Part shown: one piece after another, positions 1 to 6,543 of the stretch
Layout: every line of letters begins with the position of its first letter
How positions within the stretch are numbered: position 1 is the stretch's first letter
Source of the DNA: SZUA-426 sp041666155
GTDB taxonomy: Bacteria > Spirochaetota > Spirochaetia > Treponematales > Breznakiellaceae
Direction: 5' to 3'
Assembly (NCBI GenBank): GCA_041666155.1
Contig: JBAYHM010000129.1
Span: 1 to 12,158 of the forward strand
DNA length: 12,158 bases
The notes under the pieces: generated by a model
Seen by the model: the letters and a program-made list of their open reading frames with translations, nothing else
What the model was told of the DNA's origin: nothing
Database searches by the model: none
Translations under genes and position numbers: made by a program

Positions 1-1
1 C

Positions 2-649
2 ATCGGTCCTTCGGGTTCCGGCAAGTCGACCCTGTTGCGTTCCATTACCCATTTGGAAGAAGTTCAGAGCGGCTCTATCGCGGTTTGCGGCAAAACGATG
101 GTTTCAAACGGCGTCTATGCCGACAAGGAAACCCTCAGGGAAATCTGTTTGATGCTGGGTCTCGTGTTCCAGAATTTCAACCTATTCCCACACTTCTCGG
201 TCCTCCGAAACATCACCGAGGCGCAAACGCGCGTGCTCGGCCGTTCGAAAGCCGAATCGGAAAAGACGGCCGGGGAACTGCTCGTGAAAATGGGGCTCTC
301 GGATAAAGAGAACGCCTATCCCTACGAACTCTCAGGCGGACAGCAGCAGCGCGTCTCCATCGCCCGCGCTCTTGCCCTGAATCCCCAAGTACTTTTCTTC
401 GATGAGCCGACCAGCGCCTTGGACCCTGAACTAACCGGCGAAATACTGAGAGTCATCAGGGGACTCGCGGCGGAGAAAATGACGATGGTTATAGTCACTC
501 ACGAGATGGCTTTTGCCCGTGACGTCGCCGACCGCGTAGTTTTCATGGACGCGGGTTTGGTTGTGGAAGAAGGCAAAGCCGCCGAACTTATCGACAACCC
601 AAAAAACGAACGGACACGGGCTTTTTTGAAACGGTTCGGAGAAAGCTGA
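2..649 (+). CDS. Polar amino acid ABC transporter ATP-binding protein (5' truncated)
   Basis: The reading frame is open from base 2 and gives 215 residues; roughly the first 30 residues of a family member of about 240 lie before the window. It starts inside the Walker A loop (GPSGSGKST). A Q-loop region (VFQNFNLF), the ABC signature LSGGQQQR, Walker B LFFDEPTSALDPE and an H-loop VTHEM follow in order. The pattern QNFNLFPH plus SALDPE is typical of the GlnQ/HisP-type ATPases that energise uptake of polar amino acids at the inner face of the membrane, working with a permease and a binding protein. Those partners are not in the window and would lie upstream. The exact substrate (glutamine, cystine, arginine or another) cannot be read from the ATPase. 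The end is an intact TGA after a normal C-terminus, so only the 5' end is missing. Confidence 0.93.
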   Translation: MGPSGSGKSTLLRSITHLEEVQSGSIAVCGKTMVSNGVYADKETLREICLMLGLVFQNFNLFPHFSVLRNITEAQTRVLGRSKAESEKTAGELLVKMGLSDKENAYPYELSGGQQQRVSIARALALNPQVLFFDEPTSALDPELTGEILRVIRGLAAEKMTMVIVTHEMAFARDVADRVVFMDAGLVVEEGKAAELIDNPKNERTRAFLKRFGES

Positions 650-830
650 CACCGAGCAGGTCAATATCGATATTCCTTTGGCCTGCCTCTGCGTTTGGTG
701 CGAAATCATGAATTTTAACCGCAGAGGCCACAGAGGTACACAGAGGGAAGATCAGTATTCCTCCTCTGTGTTACTCTGTGTCCTCCGTGGTTAGTTTCCT
801 CTTTTTAAAAATACGTGAGTAAATTAAGAT
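650..830. other. Intergenic region between ABC ATPase and thpR
   Basis: This 181-base gap holds a perfect 12-bp palindrome AATATCGATATT (663-674), flanked by GCAGG (656-660) and CCTGC (682-686), which could form a hairpin but has no T-run behind it. The imperfect inverted repeat at 717-792 fills most of the rest. A perfect 9-bp match, GCCTCTGCG (685-693) against CGCAGAGGC (720-728), offers an alternative fold using the left arm of that repeat. I see no convincing promoter or strong ribosome binding site for thpR; the 20 bases before its ATG are AT-rich without a GGAG core. Confidence 0.6.
717..792. repeat. Imperfect inverted repeat of the CAGAGG/CCTCTG intergenic type
   Basis: The left arm (717-749) begins AACCGCAGAGGCCACAGAGG and the right arm (758-792) ends GTGTCCTCCGTGGTT. 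The reverse complement of the right arm matches the left arm along its length with a few substitutions and one-base gaps, leaving a loop of about 8 bases. Each arm also has an internal period of about 9-10 bases built on CAGAGG. From general knowledge, near-identical sequences (translated in one frame as TTEDTE-like strings) occur between genes in many unrelated bacterial genomes, so this is probably a dispersed non-autonomous repeat. It has no coding capacity of its own and no poly-T tract, so I do not call it a terminator. Confidence 0.75.
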
Positions 831-1415
831 ATGCGCATTTTCATCGCGTTGCCGCTCCCCGACCACTTCAAGCAAAAACTGATAAACCAGACAGCTCTTC
901 TTCGTGAAAGGAGGAAGGATCTGCGATGGGTTCCCGAAAAAAACCTCCATGTCACTCTCGCTTTCCTCGGAGAATTGAAACAGGTGGGGACAGACCTTGC
1001 GACTGCTGCGATGCGGCGCTGTGCTGAAAAAGCCCATCCCTTTTGTATTGAGGCCGACGGACTTCTGACCTTTCCCTCCAAAGGTCGCTTCCGCGTATTG
1101 GCGGCAAAAATATCAAGGGGAGAACGGGAATGCGCGGCTCTCGCGAGTATGTTGGAAACTGAACTCGCTGTTGAGGGACAAAGCGGAGCATACATTTTCC
1201 GAAAACCGGAGAGACGGCCTTTCGCGGCGCATATCACCGTCGCGCGGGCGGCACGGGAGGAATGCTCGTTGTCCGCCGAGGAACGATCGCTTCATCTACG
1301 ATTATCCGAGAACGTTTCGGTGGTCGCGATATTTTCTTCGACTTTTGAGAATGGAAGTATTCGGTATAGCGAATTAGGGAGAATTCCCCTAGGAAATGTT
1401 CGCAACTATGAGTAA
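831..1415 (+). CDS. thpR: RNA 2',3'-cyclic phosphodiesterase (ThpR/LigT, 2H superfamily)
   Basis: This 194-residue cytoplasmic protein belongs to the 2H phosphoesterase superfamily. Family members open 2',3'-cyclic phosphate ends of RNA and can ligate tRNA halves in vitro. The N-terminus MRIFIALPLP is the usual opening strand of ThpR. The two catalytic HxT motifs are present: HVTLAFLGEL (His40, Thr42) and HITVAR (His134, Thr136). The roughly 95-residue spacing and the total length are normal for the family. ATG 831 is chosen because it starts exactly at the conserved first strand; its ribosome binding site is weak. The gene stands alone, with a repeat-filled gap upstream and a promoter region downstream. 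Nothing in the sequence shows its regulation or natural RNA substrate. The C-terminus ends at TAA, which begins a short AT-rich stretch. Confidence 0.93.
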   Translation: MRIFIALPLPDHFKQKLINQTALLRERRKDLRWVPEKNLHVTLAFLGELKQVGTDLATAAMRRCAEKAHPFCIEADGLLTFPSKGRFRVLAAKISRGERECAALASMLETELAVEGQSGAYIFRKPERRPFAAHITVARAAREECSLSAEERSLHLRLSENVSVVAIFSSTFENGSIRYSELGRIPLGNVRNYE

Positions 1416-1597
1416 TTTTTTCTCATGCTCCCGTATGGCTACGTATCTTTTTACCCAACACGAGTACCACCTACTTTCCAGTGATATCTATGTACATATA
1501 GTACAATAATTTATTATTTATTTTCCACATGGCACAATTTTTGCTTTTCCTATCGTCAAGACCTATACTTTCAATGTGTTTTTTAAAGGAGCGTTAG
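1416..1597 (+). other. AT-rich intergenic region upstream of the polyferredoxin
   Basis: These 182 bases are clearly richer in A and T than the flanking genes. Besides the -24/-12 site described separately, they hold a perfect 10-bp palindrome TATGTACATA (1489-1498), about 32 bases before the -24 element, which could be a regulator site. A tiny hairpin CGTA-tggc-TACG (1432-1443) followed by a T-rich run might act as a weak terminator for thpR, but the stem is too short to be confident. The ribosome binding site AAAGGAG (1585-1591) sits 6 bases before the ATG at 1598. Confidence 0.55.
1530..1545 (+). promoter_or_regulatory. Candidate sigma-54 (-24/-12) promoter
   Basis: The bases read TGGCAC-N5-TTGCT, with the invariant GG (1531-1532) and GC (1543-1544) exactly 12 bases apart. 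This matches the established RpoN consensus TGGCAC-N5-TTGC[AT] at all fixed positions. Transcription would begin near 1556, leaving about 42 bases of leader before ATG 1598. A sigma-54 promoter needs an enhancer-binding activator; the palindrome TATGTACATA at 1489-1498 is one possible site, although activator sites often lie further upstream. A weaker sigma-70-like pair overlaps: TTGCTT (1541-1546), 17 bases, TATACT (1564-1569). That alternative has only 3 of 6 matches in the -35 element. Confidence 0.68.
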
Positions 1598-2908
1598 ATG
1601 AAAGGGAAACTGTCCGGAATTCAATTGGCAAGAAGAATTTCACTTGGGTTCTTCTTGGTTTTAACAACGACGATCGCGTTCCTGCATCAAAAGCTGCAGA
1701 ACATCCCCGCGGCCGACGCGATTTGCCCCTTCGGCGGACTTGAGACTTTGTATAAATTAATCGCCGGCGGAGAACTGGTGAAAAGGATAGAAATTGGGAC
1801 CGTCTTTCTTCTGGTTTCCATCGTTATCCTCGGCATTGTTCTCGCCCGTTTTTTCTGCGGTTGGATTTGCGCTTTAGGCGCTCTTCAAGGGATTTTCGGC
1901 AGTTTGGGCAGACGGATCTTTAAAAAGCGCTTTACGGTACCGGCGAAATTGGACAACGTGCTCCGCTACTTTAAATATGTAGTCCTCGTCGCGATATTAT
2001 ACGGAACCTGGACGACCGGAACCCTCATTATTCGCCCGTATGACCCCTGGATTGCCTATTCGCACTTAAGCGCGGGCATCGCCGAAGTTTGGGCGGAATT
2101 CGCGATAGGCCTCATCATTCTGATTGTGTCTCTACTCCTTTCCATGCTCTACGAGCGCGCGTTTTGCAAATACGTTTGTCCGCTCGGCGCGTTCAACGCC
2201 ATTCTCGCAAAAGTGCCTATGTTCAGAATCAAGCGGGAAGCATCCACCTGTATTTCCTGCTCCATGTGCGATAAAGCCTGCCCGATGAACATCGATGTTA
2301 TGAAAGCAGATTCCGTCGATTCCGCCGAATGCATCTCTTGCATGGAGTGCGTTACTATCTGCCCGACCAAGAAAGGCACCCTAAAAACCTTCCTTGCCGG
2401 AAAGTCCGTCGCTCTTGCGTTGATCGCCGGCCTTGGTTTGAGTATCTATGCAGCGCCGCTCGTCGTCGGACATTTGACGGGAACACTCCGCTTCAGCGCC
2501 GCGTCTCTCAAGGAACAAGCAACTAAAGGAACACTGAAAGTGGAGGATATCAAAGGATCCTCAACTTGGGCGCAAGTCGCCGACTCGTTCGGTATTGAAT
2601 TGCATCGTCTGTACAAAGAAGCCGGCGTAGATGACAAGAAAGTTCCCTCCGATACCAAGCTGAAAGACTCAGGTCCGCTTATGGGCGTTGAGTTCGAGGC
2701 TGATACCGTCCGGGTCGCGGTAGCGAAGATTATCGGCGTGCCGTATGCCGGAGAAAAGGGAGACAATCCGACGACCCCTCAGGCCGTCCCGGGGACAGCG
2801 CCCCAAGCGCCGTCCCCGTCGGCAGCGCCCACTCCCGCGGCTTCCGCCGCGCCCTCAGCAACGCCCACCGCGGCTTCCGCGTCGAGTTTTGCCCTTGAGG
2901 CACGATGA
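1598..2908 (+). CDS. NapH-like membrane polyferredoxin with C-terminal helical domain and Pro/Ala linker
   Basis: This 436-residue membrane protein of the NapH/NosR-C/CcoG type probably moves electrons between a quinol or flavin donor and an acceptor at the membrane. About five transmembrane segments are visible (roughly residues 13-30, 66-84, 125-145, 167-184 and 270-291). The paired motifs FCGWIC (Cys87, Cys91) and FCKYVCP (Cys190, Cys194) are typical, as is CPFGGLETLY near residue 43. Two complete 4Fe-4S motifs follow: Cys218/221/224/228 and Cys245/248/251/255. Basic loops place the clusters inside and the tail outside the cytoplasm. Residues 311-382 form a small helical domain, then residues 390-430 are a Pro/Ala/Ser/Thr-rich linker. 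The linker ends at a TGA that overlaps the start of a small ORF resembling the same helical domain. The exact redox partner is not identifiable. The start has a strong AAAGGAG. Confidence 0.88.
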   Translation: MKGKLSGIQLARRISLGFFLVLTTTIAFLHQKLQNIPAADAICPFGGLETLYKLIAGGELVKRIEIGTVFLLVSIVILGIVLARFFCGWICALGALQGIFGSLGRRIFKKRFTVPAKLDNVLRYFKYVVLVAILYGTWTTGTLIIRPYDPWIAYSHLSAGIAEVWAEFAIGLIILIVSLLLSMLYERAFCKYVCPLGAFNAILAKVPMFRIKREASTCISCSMCDKACPMNIDVMKADSVDSAECISCMECVTICPTKKGTLKTFLAGKSVALALIAGLGLSIYAAPLVVGHLTGTLRFSAASLKEQATKGTLKVEDIKGSSTWAQVADSFGIELHRLYKEAGVDDKKVPSDTKLKDSGPLMGVEFEADTVRVAVAKIIGVPYAGEKGDNPTTPQAVPGTAPQAPSPSAAPTPAASAAPSATPTAASASSFALEAR

Positions 2909-3066
2909 CCATCAAGGATGTGGTCGCCGGAACAGGCCTTACAGCTGCCGCCGTACTCAAGAAGCTCGGCCTTCCCGCCGACGTACCCACCGACAAACCG
3001 CTCCGCGATATGAAGGATACCTACGGATATACGATGCCTCAGTTGAAAGAACGATTCGCGAAATAG
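2905..3066 (+). CDS. 53-residue helical-domain protein overlapping the polyferredoxin (ATGA)
   Basis: This short ORF starts at an ATG sharing bases with the upstream TGA (ATGA). A GAGG (2897-2900) lies 4 bases before it, so translational coupling is plausible. It encodes MTIKDVVAGTGL..., then LGLPADVPTDKPLRD and YGYTMPQLKERF. The segment VPTDKPLRD matches VPSDTKLKD at residues 349-357 of the upstream protein. The preceding stretch DVVAGTG...LKKLGL aligns with QVADSFG...LYKEAGV, so the two are copies of one helical domain. The strong terminator just downstream fits this being the last coding piece of the unit. It has no signal peptide or membrane segment. It could be a genuine small protein, the product of a frameshifted fusion, or the detached tail of a once longer protein. 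Its function is unknown. Confidence 0.72.
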   Translation: MTIKDVVAGTGLTAAAVLKKLGLPADVPTDKPLRDMKDTYGYTMPQLKERFAK

Positions 3067-3115
3067 AACGATTTCTGAGGACTGTTGAAGGATCGCATAT
3101 TCGGATTTCGATCGA

Positions 3116-3155
3116 CGGCGACTTTCCGTTTTAGGAAGTCGCCGTTTTTTCTTTT
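3116..3155 (+). terminator. Rho-independent terminator of the polyferredoxin unit
   Basis: CGGCGACTTTCC (3116-3127) pairs with GGAAGTCGCCG (3134-3144), with one bulged T and a six-base loop. TTTTTTCTTTT follows directly (3145-3155). The T-run lies only on the plus-strand side, so it should stop transcription arriving from 1598-3066. It is not a good terminator for the converging minus-strand lipoprotein gene. Confidence 0.92.
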
Positions 3156-3210
3156 CAAAATGCGGAACGATCGCTCTGTTTTGAAAACGCTTTTGTGGCG
3201 TGGGCTATCA

Positions 3211-3513
3211 CTATCTCCGGCTACGCCTGACTCTCCTGGAAAGAGCTAAACCGCCGAATCCGCCGACTATCGCTATGTAAAAGCCGAAATCGTACCACCA
3301 ACCTGAATTAGCACGCTCATAGACACGGATCCGGGAATCAAAAACACCGATGACTAATGAAATGGGCGCTATCCAGCCGTGCCATATACCTGAAAAAAAA
3401 CCCGCGGGCTTTTCCGGCGACACTTTGCCGTCTCCGGGGAGACACGAGGCAAACAAGAGAGAAAGCGCAAGAGCCGATGCAAGTAAGATCAGCGAGCTTG
3501 TTTTTCGTTTCAT
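3211..3513 (-). CDS. Small lipoprotein-like / membrane-anchored hypothetical protein
   Basis: The 100-residue product starts MKRKTSS and a hydrophobic stretch, then LLFASC with Cys24. This resembles a lipoprotein signal with Phe at -3, a relaxed lipobox. The middle (about residues 38-75) holds FFSGIWHGWIAPISLV and a Gly-Trp-Trp-Tyr-Asp-Phe-Gly stretch. The end is a second hydrophobic segment (residues 74-90) and a basic tail SRRVRRSRR. From memory, short proteins with the same W-H-G-W-I-A-P and GWWYDFGF signatures are scattered among bacteria as uncharacterised proteins; no function is known to me. It is the last gene of the minus-strand run, 55 bases after ttcA, with no clear ribosome binding site or own promoter and no obvious terminator behind it. 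The second hydrophobic segment could make it an integral membrane protein instead. Confidence 0.78.
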   Translation of the reverse strand: MKRKTSSLILLASALALSLLFASCLPGDGKVSPEKPAGFFSGIWHGWIAPISLVIGVFDSRIRVYERANSGWWYDFGFYIAIVGGFGGLALSRRVRRSRR

Positions 3514-3568
3514 ACTGGAAAAATATCACGAATGTCGGCGCGAAACCAGATGAGAAGATAAAAGATGT

Positions 3569-4291
3569 TTACGCCAGATATCCGGTTTTGATATTTGCCA
3601 TCGATCGGTAGAGATTCCGCTTACTTGATTCCGAATCACCGCAAAGCACATTCAAGCGTCGTTGATATTCCTTACGTTCTCCGTCGGCGCCGAATTGACA
3701 ACTGCAAGTTGTTGCCAGCCAGCCCTGTTCGCGGGCAAAACCACGGATGGACTGCTCTTCAACCAACGCGAGCGGACGAATGACTTCAAGCGGATATTTT
3801 TGGTATTTCAAGCGCGGCGGCATAGTGGCGATTTCGCCTTTCTTTGTCATGTTCATCAGAAGAGTCGCAAGAATATCGTCCAAGTGGTGGCCGAGAGCAA
3901 TTTTATTACAGCCGTTCTCCAACGCATAGTGAATCAGCTCAGTTCGCCGCTGCGTAGAACACCAGTAGCAATTCATTTTTTCACCGAATTTGAGGCGCCC
4001 GATAATGGGAACGTTGATCGTTTGATATGGAATTTCCCATTCCCCGTACATTGCCGTCAGCCGGTCCGCGGCGGCCGTATCCATACCGCCGCCGGGAACA
4101 TCTCCGACAATGCGTAGAGCCATAATCTCAAAGCGGGGCGCTGCCCAGCGACGGCGGCGGGATAGGGCCCATGCGAGCGTGGTGGAATCCTTTCCGCCCG
4201 AAGCTCCGATCAGAATTCGGTCACCCTCGGCAAGCATGGAATAGTCTTGAATCGCTTTTGCGATGAGTTTCTCAATGTGGGTCAGGGCCAT
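3569..4291 (-). CDS. ttcA: TtcA-family tRNA cytidine(32) 2-sulfurtransferase
   Basis: This 240-residue cytoplasmic protein is an ATP-pyrophosphatase of the TtcA family, which adenylates C32 of certain tRNAs and replaces its 2-oxygen with sulfur using a 4Fe-4S cluster. The PP-loop is SGGKDS (residues 31-36). CYWC (Cys108, Cys111) and CSC (Cys196, Cys198) supply candidate cluster ligands; the characterised family uses a CxxC pair plus a third cysteine. GHHLDDILATLLMN and the tail NLYRSMANIKTGYL are family signatures. The frame stays open upstream to 4591, but that extension is low-complexity and overlaps the kinase gene, so ATG 4291 is preferred; it has no strong ribosome binding site. An ATG at 4396 is a weaker alternative. 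The gene follows the REC-PAS kinase by 55 bases and may be read through from it. A related TtcA-like thiolase with another target is possible. Confidence 0.85.
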   Translation of the reverse strand: MALTHIEKLIAKAIQDYSMLAEGDRILIGASGGKDSTTLAWALSRRRRWAAPRFEIMALRIVGDVPGGGMDTAAADRLTAMYGEWEIPYQTINVPIIGRLKFGEKMNCYWCSTQRRTELIHYALENGCNKIALGHHLDDILATLLMNMTKKGEIATMPPRLKYQKYPLEVIRPLALVEEQSIRGFAREQGWLATTCSCQFGADGERKEYQRRLNVLCGDSESSKRNLYRSMANIKTGYLA

Positions 4292-4346
4292 GCGGGGAAA
4301 GGTAACGCGAACGGAGGGGTCGGAGCAAGTGGAAGCAGTTACAATT

Positions 4347-6515
4347 TCAATCCGTGCGAACAAGCGGAAATCGCAAAGTCGCGATAGTGCCGACATCGAC
4401 GCGGAAGGATACAGTTCCGCGTAATTGCTCGGAAAGAATGTTGATAAGCTGCATCCCCAGCGTTTTTGCGGTTTTGGGATCAAAACCCTCGGGCAGACCG
4501 ACGCCGTTATCTCGGACCTCAATCTCCAAATCTCCCAGCTTTGAAAGATGAAGAGTAATCGAGATGGAACAACTGCTATTCGATTCACCAAAAGCGTAAC
4601 TGAGCGAATTGGAGACGAATTCTGAAATGATAAGCCCGGCGGGTATCGCTTGTTCCAAGTTCAGCATGACTTCATCTGAGGAAAATATAAATTGGGGCCT
4701 TTCAGAATCCGTTTCCTGGTCCTGGATAAGCGCGGCAGTCAAATTCCGTAAATACAAGGGAAAATCAATTCTCGTCAATTCTTCAGATTCGTAAAATTGT
4801 TCGTGGACTATCGACATAGCCTGAATGCGCCGTGTTATTGCTTCTATTGTCCGGCTGAAAACCGAGTCCGCGAGTTCATTCGCCGATAGGTTGAGAAGGC
4901 TGGAAATCACTTGCATATTATTTTTGACCCGGTGATGTACTTCCCTCAGCAAGACGTCCTTCTCCCGAAGCGAAGCTTCAAGCCGTTCATTGGAACGTAT
5001 TCGTTCGGTAATGTCGCTGTCCACGGCGATAAAATGTTCTATATATCCGGCAGCGTTCAATACCGGCGTTATCGTCATTTCCACATAGAACAATTCGCCG
5101 GTTTTTCGTTTATTGACAAGCTCTCCGCGCCAGACTTGGCCGGAAAGAATAGTATCCCACAAGGATCGGTACACGGCGGCATCGACTTTTCCGGATTTAA
5201 CCAAATCACGCGAGTTTTTACCCATGGCTTCTTTTTCGGTATATCCGGACAATTTAAGGAAAGCGGAATTCACCCACTCTATCGCTCCGTTGCGGTCGGT
5301 GATGGCAACCGCGTTATCGGCAGCATCCAGCGCCGCGCTTTTTAGACTTATCGACTCTTCCGAGCGTTTATGTTCGGTTATGTCAGTAAGGGTTCCGACA
5401 ATTTCAGAAGCGTCGTCGGATCCTTTAACGAAGCGCATTTCATCCCGCAACCAAACGACTGAATGATCCTTCTTTACAAATCTGTATTCCTGCACATGGC
5501 TTTCGTTTTTTATGAGAGCGGCGATTCCTTTCAACGCGTTGGCCCGATCGGAGGCATAAACGCCCATGAACCACCAATCACTCTTGAGCGCCTCTTCTAT
5601 TGAATAGCCGAGCATCCGGGTAATATTTTCGCTAACCCACTCCCATTTTGCCTTGCCGGCATCAAGGCGCAATGAATAGGTAACGGTCGGGCTAGTAGAA
5701 AGATAATGCGAAAGCTTCGTCCCAAGCGCGTCCCGCTCGCTTTCGGCCGCGATACGTTCGGAAATATCGTGAATTATTGAAAGAAGATACTTTACCCCGC
5801 CTATCAAAATCGGACCGGAATGAGCTTCGACGTCCAAAATCCGACCATCCGCGAGCCTATGCTTGAATTGAAAATGATTTTTTTCAAGAAATAGAGACCT
5901 GCGTATCTGTTCCCGCAACATTTCCGGGCTCAACGTATTGATCTCTGATAAACGCTTTCCTATCAGCTCATCGCGGGACCAGCCATAAAAAGAGATCGCC
6001 GCGTTGTTAGCGTCGATGATGACGGTATCCGTTGGGTCTATGATCAGCATTACGGCGTTGCTGCCGACAAAGAAAGAACGGTATCGTTCTTCGCTTTGCC
6101 GTAACAATTCAGACTGTAGATTTGATTTTTCTTGAATCTCTCTCCGTTCAATCGCTTCGACGACGGCATACGTCAAACGCGAAATATGCTCTTTGATGAC
6201 ATAATCGCTTGCTCCCGCCTTCATGCAAGTTACCGCGGTCTCCTCATTCATGGAACCTGTAAGGACGATGAACGGAAGCATGGGATCAAATTCTTTTGCC
6301 ATTTTCAACGCGGTCATCCCGTCGAATACCGGCATCATATAATCCGATATCACTATATCCGCGTTGAAAGAATTCAATGCGGAGAGAAAGGCTTCTTTCG
6401 TATCCACGCGCATGGAGAGGAAGTCGTAACCGTTCTTCTTGAATTCCCTCTCCGCAAGTTCGGTATCTGTCGGAAGATCTTCAACAAAGATAATTTTAAG
6501 CTGCCTGTCAGTCAC
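4347..6515 (-). CDS. REC-PAS-PAS-PAS-HisKA_2 histidine kinase
   Basis: This 722-residue soluble kinase begins with a receiver domain (residues 6-122; acidic Glu12/Asp13, phosphoacceptor Asp58 in SDYMMP, Thr86, Lys108). Three PAS sensor domains follow at about 143-256, 270-385 and 392-508; the second has the PAS_3-like RFVKKDHSVVWLRDE and the third the NGAIEWVNSAF pattern. The kinase core is HisKA_2 type: LLREVHHRVKNNMQVISSLL with His528 as likely phosphoacceptor, N-box EFVSNSLSYAF, DNGVGLP and TLGMQL. The N-terminal receiver means it takes phosphate from another protein, probably via its neighbours. The start is GTG with a strong GGGAGG 5 bases upstream, 28 bases behind the free response regulator. 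There are no membrane segments. The signal sensed by the PAS domains is unknown, and no heme or flavin ligand is evident. Confidence 0.92.
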   Translation of the reverse strand: MTDRQLKIIFVEDLPTDTELAEREFKKNGYDFLSMRVDTKEAFLSALNSFNADIVISDYMMPVFDGMTALKMAKEFDPMLPFIVLTGSMNEETAVTCMKAGASDYVIKEHISRLTYAVVEAIERREIQEKSNLQSELLRQSEERYRSFFVGSNAVMLIIDPTDTVIIDANNAAISFYGWSRDELIGKRLSEINTLSPEMLREQIRRSLFLEKNHFQFKHRLADGRILDVEAHSGPILIGGVKYLLSIIHDISERIAAESERDALGTKLSHYLSTSPTVTYSLRLDAGKAKWEWVSENITRMLGYSIEEALKSDWWFMGVYASDRANALKGIAALIKNESHVQEYRFVKKDHSVVWLRDEMRFVKGSDDASEIVGTLTDITEHKRSEESISLKSAALDAADNAVAITDRNGAIEWVNSAFLKLSGYTEKEAMGKNSRDLVKSGKVDAAVYRSLWDTILSGQVWRGELVNKRKTGELFYVEMTITPVLNAAGYIEHFIAVDSDITERIRSNERLEASLREKDVLLREVHHRVKNNMQVISSLLNLSANELADSVFSRTIEAITRRIQAMSIVHEQFYESEELTRIDFPLYLRNLTAALIQDQETDSERPQFIFSSDEVMLNLEQAIPAGLIISEFVSNSLSYAFGESNSSCSISITLHLSKLGDLEIEVRDNGVGLPEGFDPKTAKTLGMQLINILSEQLRGTVSFRVDVGTIATLRFPLVRTD

Positions 6516-6520
6516 GATTT

Positions 6521-6526
6521 CCTCCC
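6521..6526 (-). promoter_or_regulatory. Ribosome binding site fixing a GTG start
   Basis: On the minus strand the bases read GGGAGG-AAATC-GTG. This strong Shine-Dalgarno at 5-base spacing is what decides that the REC-PAS kinase starts at the GTG (6513-6515) rather than at a later ATG. The receiver domain's first strand begins within the next ten residues, which agrees. Confidence 0.8.
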
Positions 6527-6543
6527 GGTGAAATCATCTTCAG

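Noticed and set aside
656..686. GCAGG/CCTGC hairpin enclosing AATATCGATATT as a terminator of the ABC ATPase gene.
   Set aside because: The arms are short, pairing is interrupted, and no T-rich stretch follows.
1408..1426. ATGAG/CTCAT hairpin around the thpR stop codon as a terminator.
   Set aside because: The stem is only 5 bp and AT-rich, and its T-run is in the loop rather than after the stem.
2745..3134. A 129-codon plus-strand frame across the Pro/Ala linker and the small ORF.
   Set aside because: The product is an Arg/Pro-rich shadow of the GC-rich linker. The other two frames have recognisable protein content.
4292..4591. A 100-residue N-terminal extension of ttcA.
   Set aside because: It overlaps 245 bases of the REC-PAS kinase coding sequence and shows no family similarity; TtcA proteins begin near the IEKLIAKAI helix before the PP-loop.
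4911..5345. A 144-codon plus-strand frame inside the REC-PAS kinase gene.
   Set aside because: It is antisense to the third PAS domain and kinase core, which are clearly coding on the minus strand; the translated string shows no domain.
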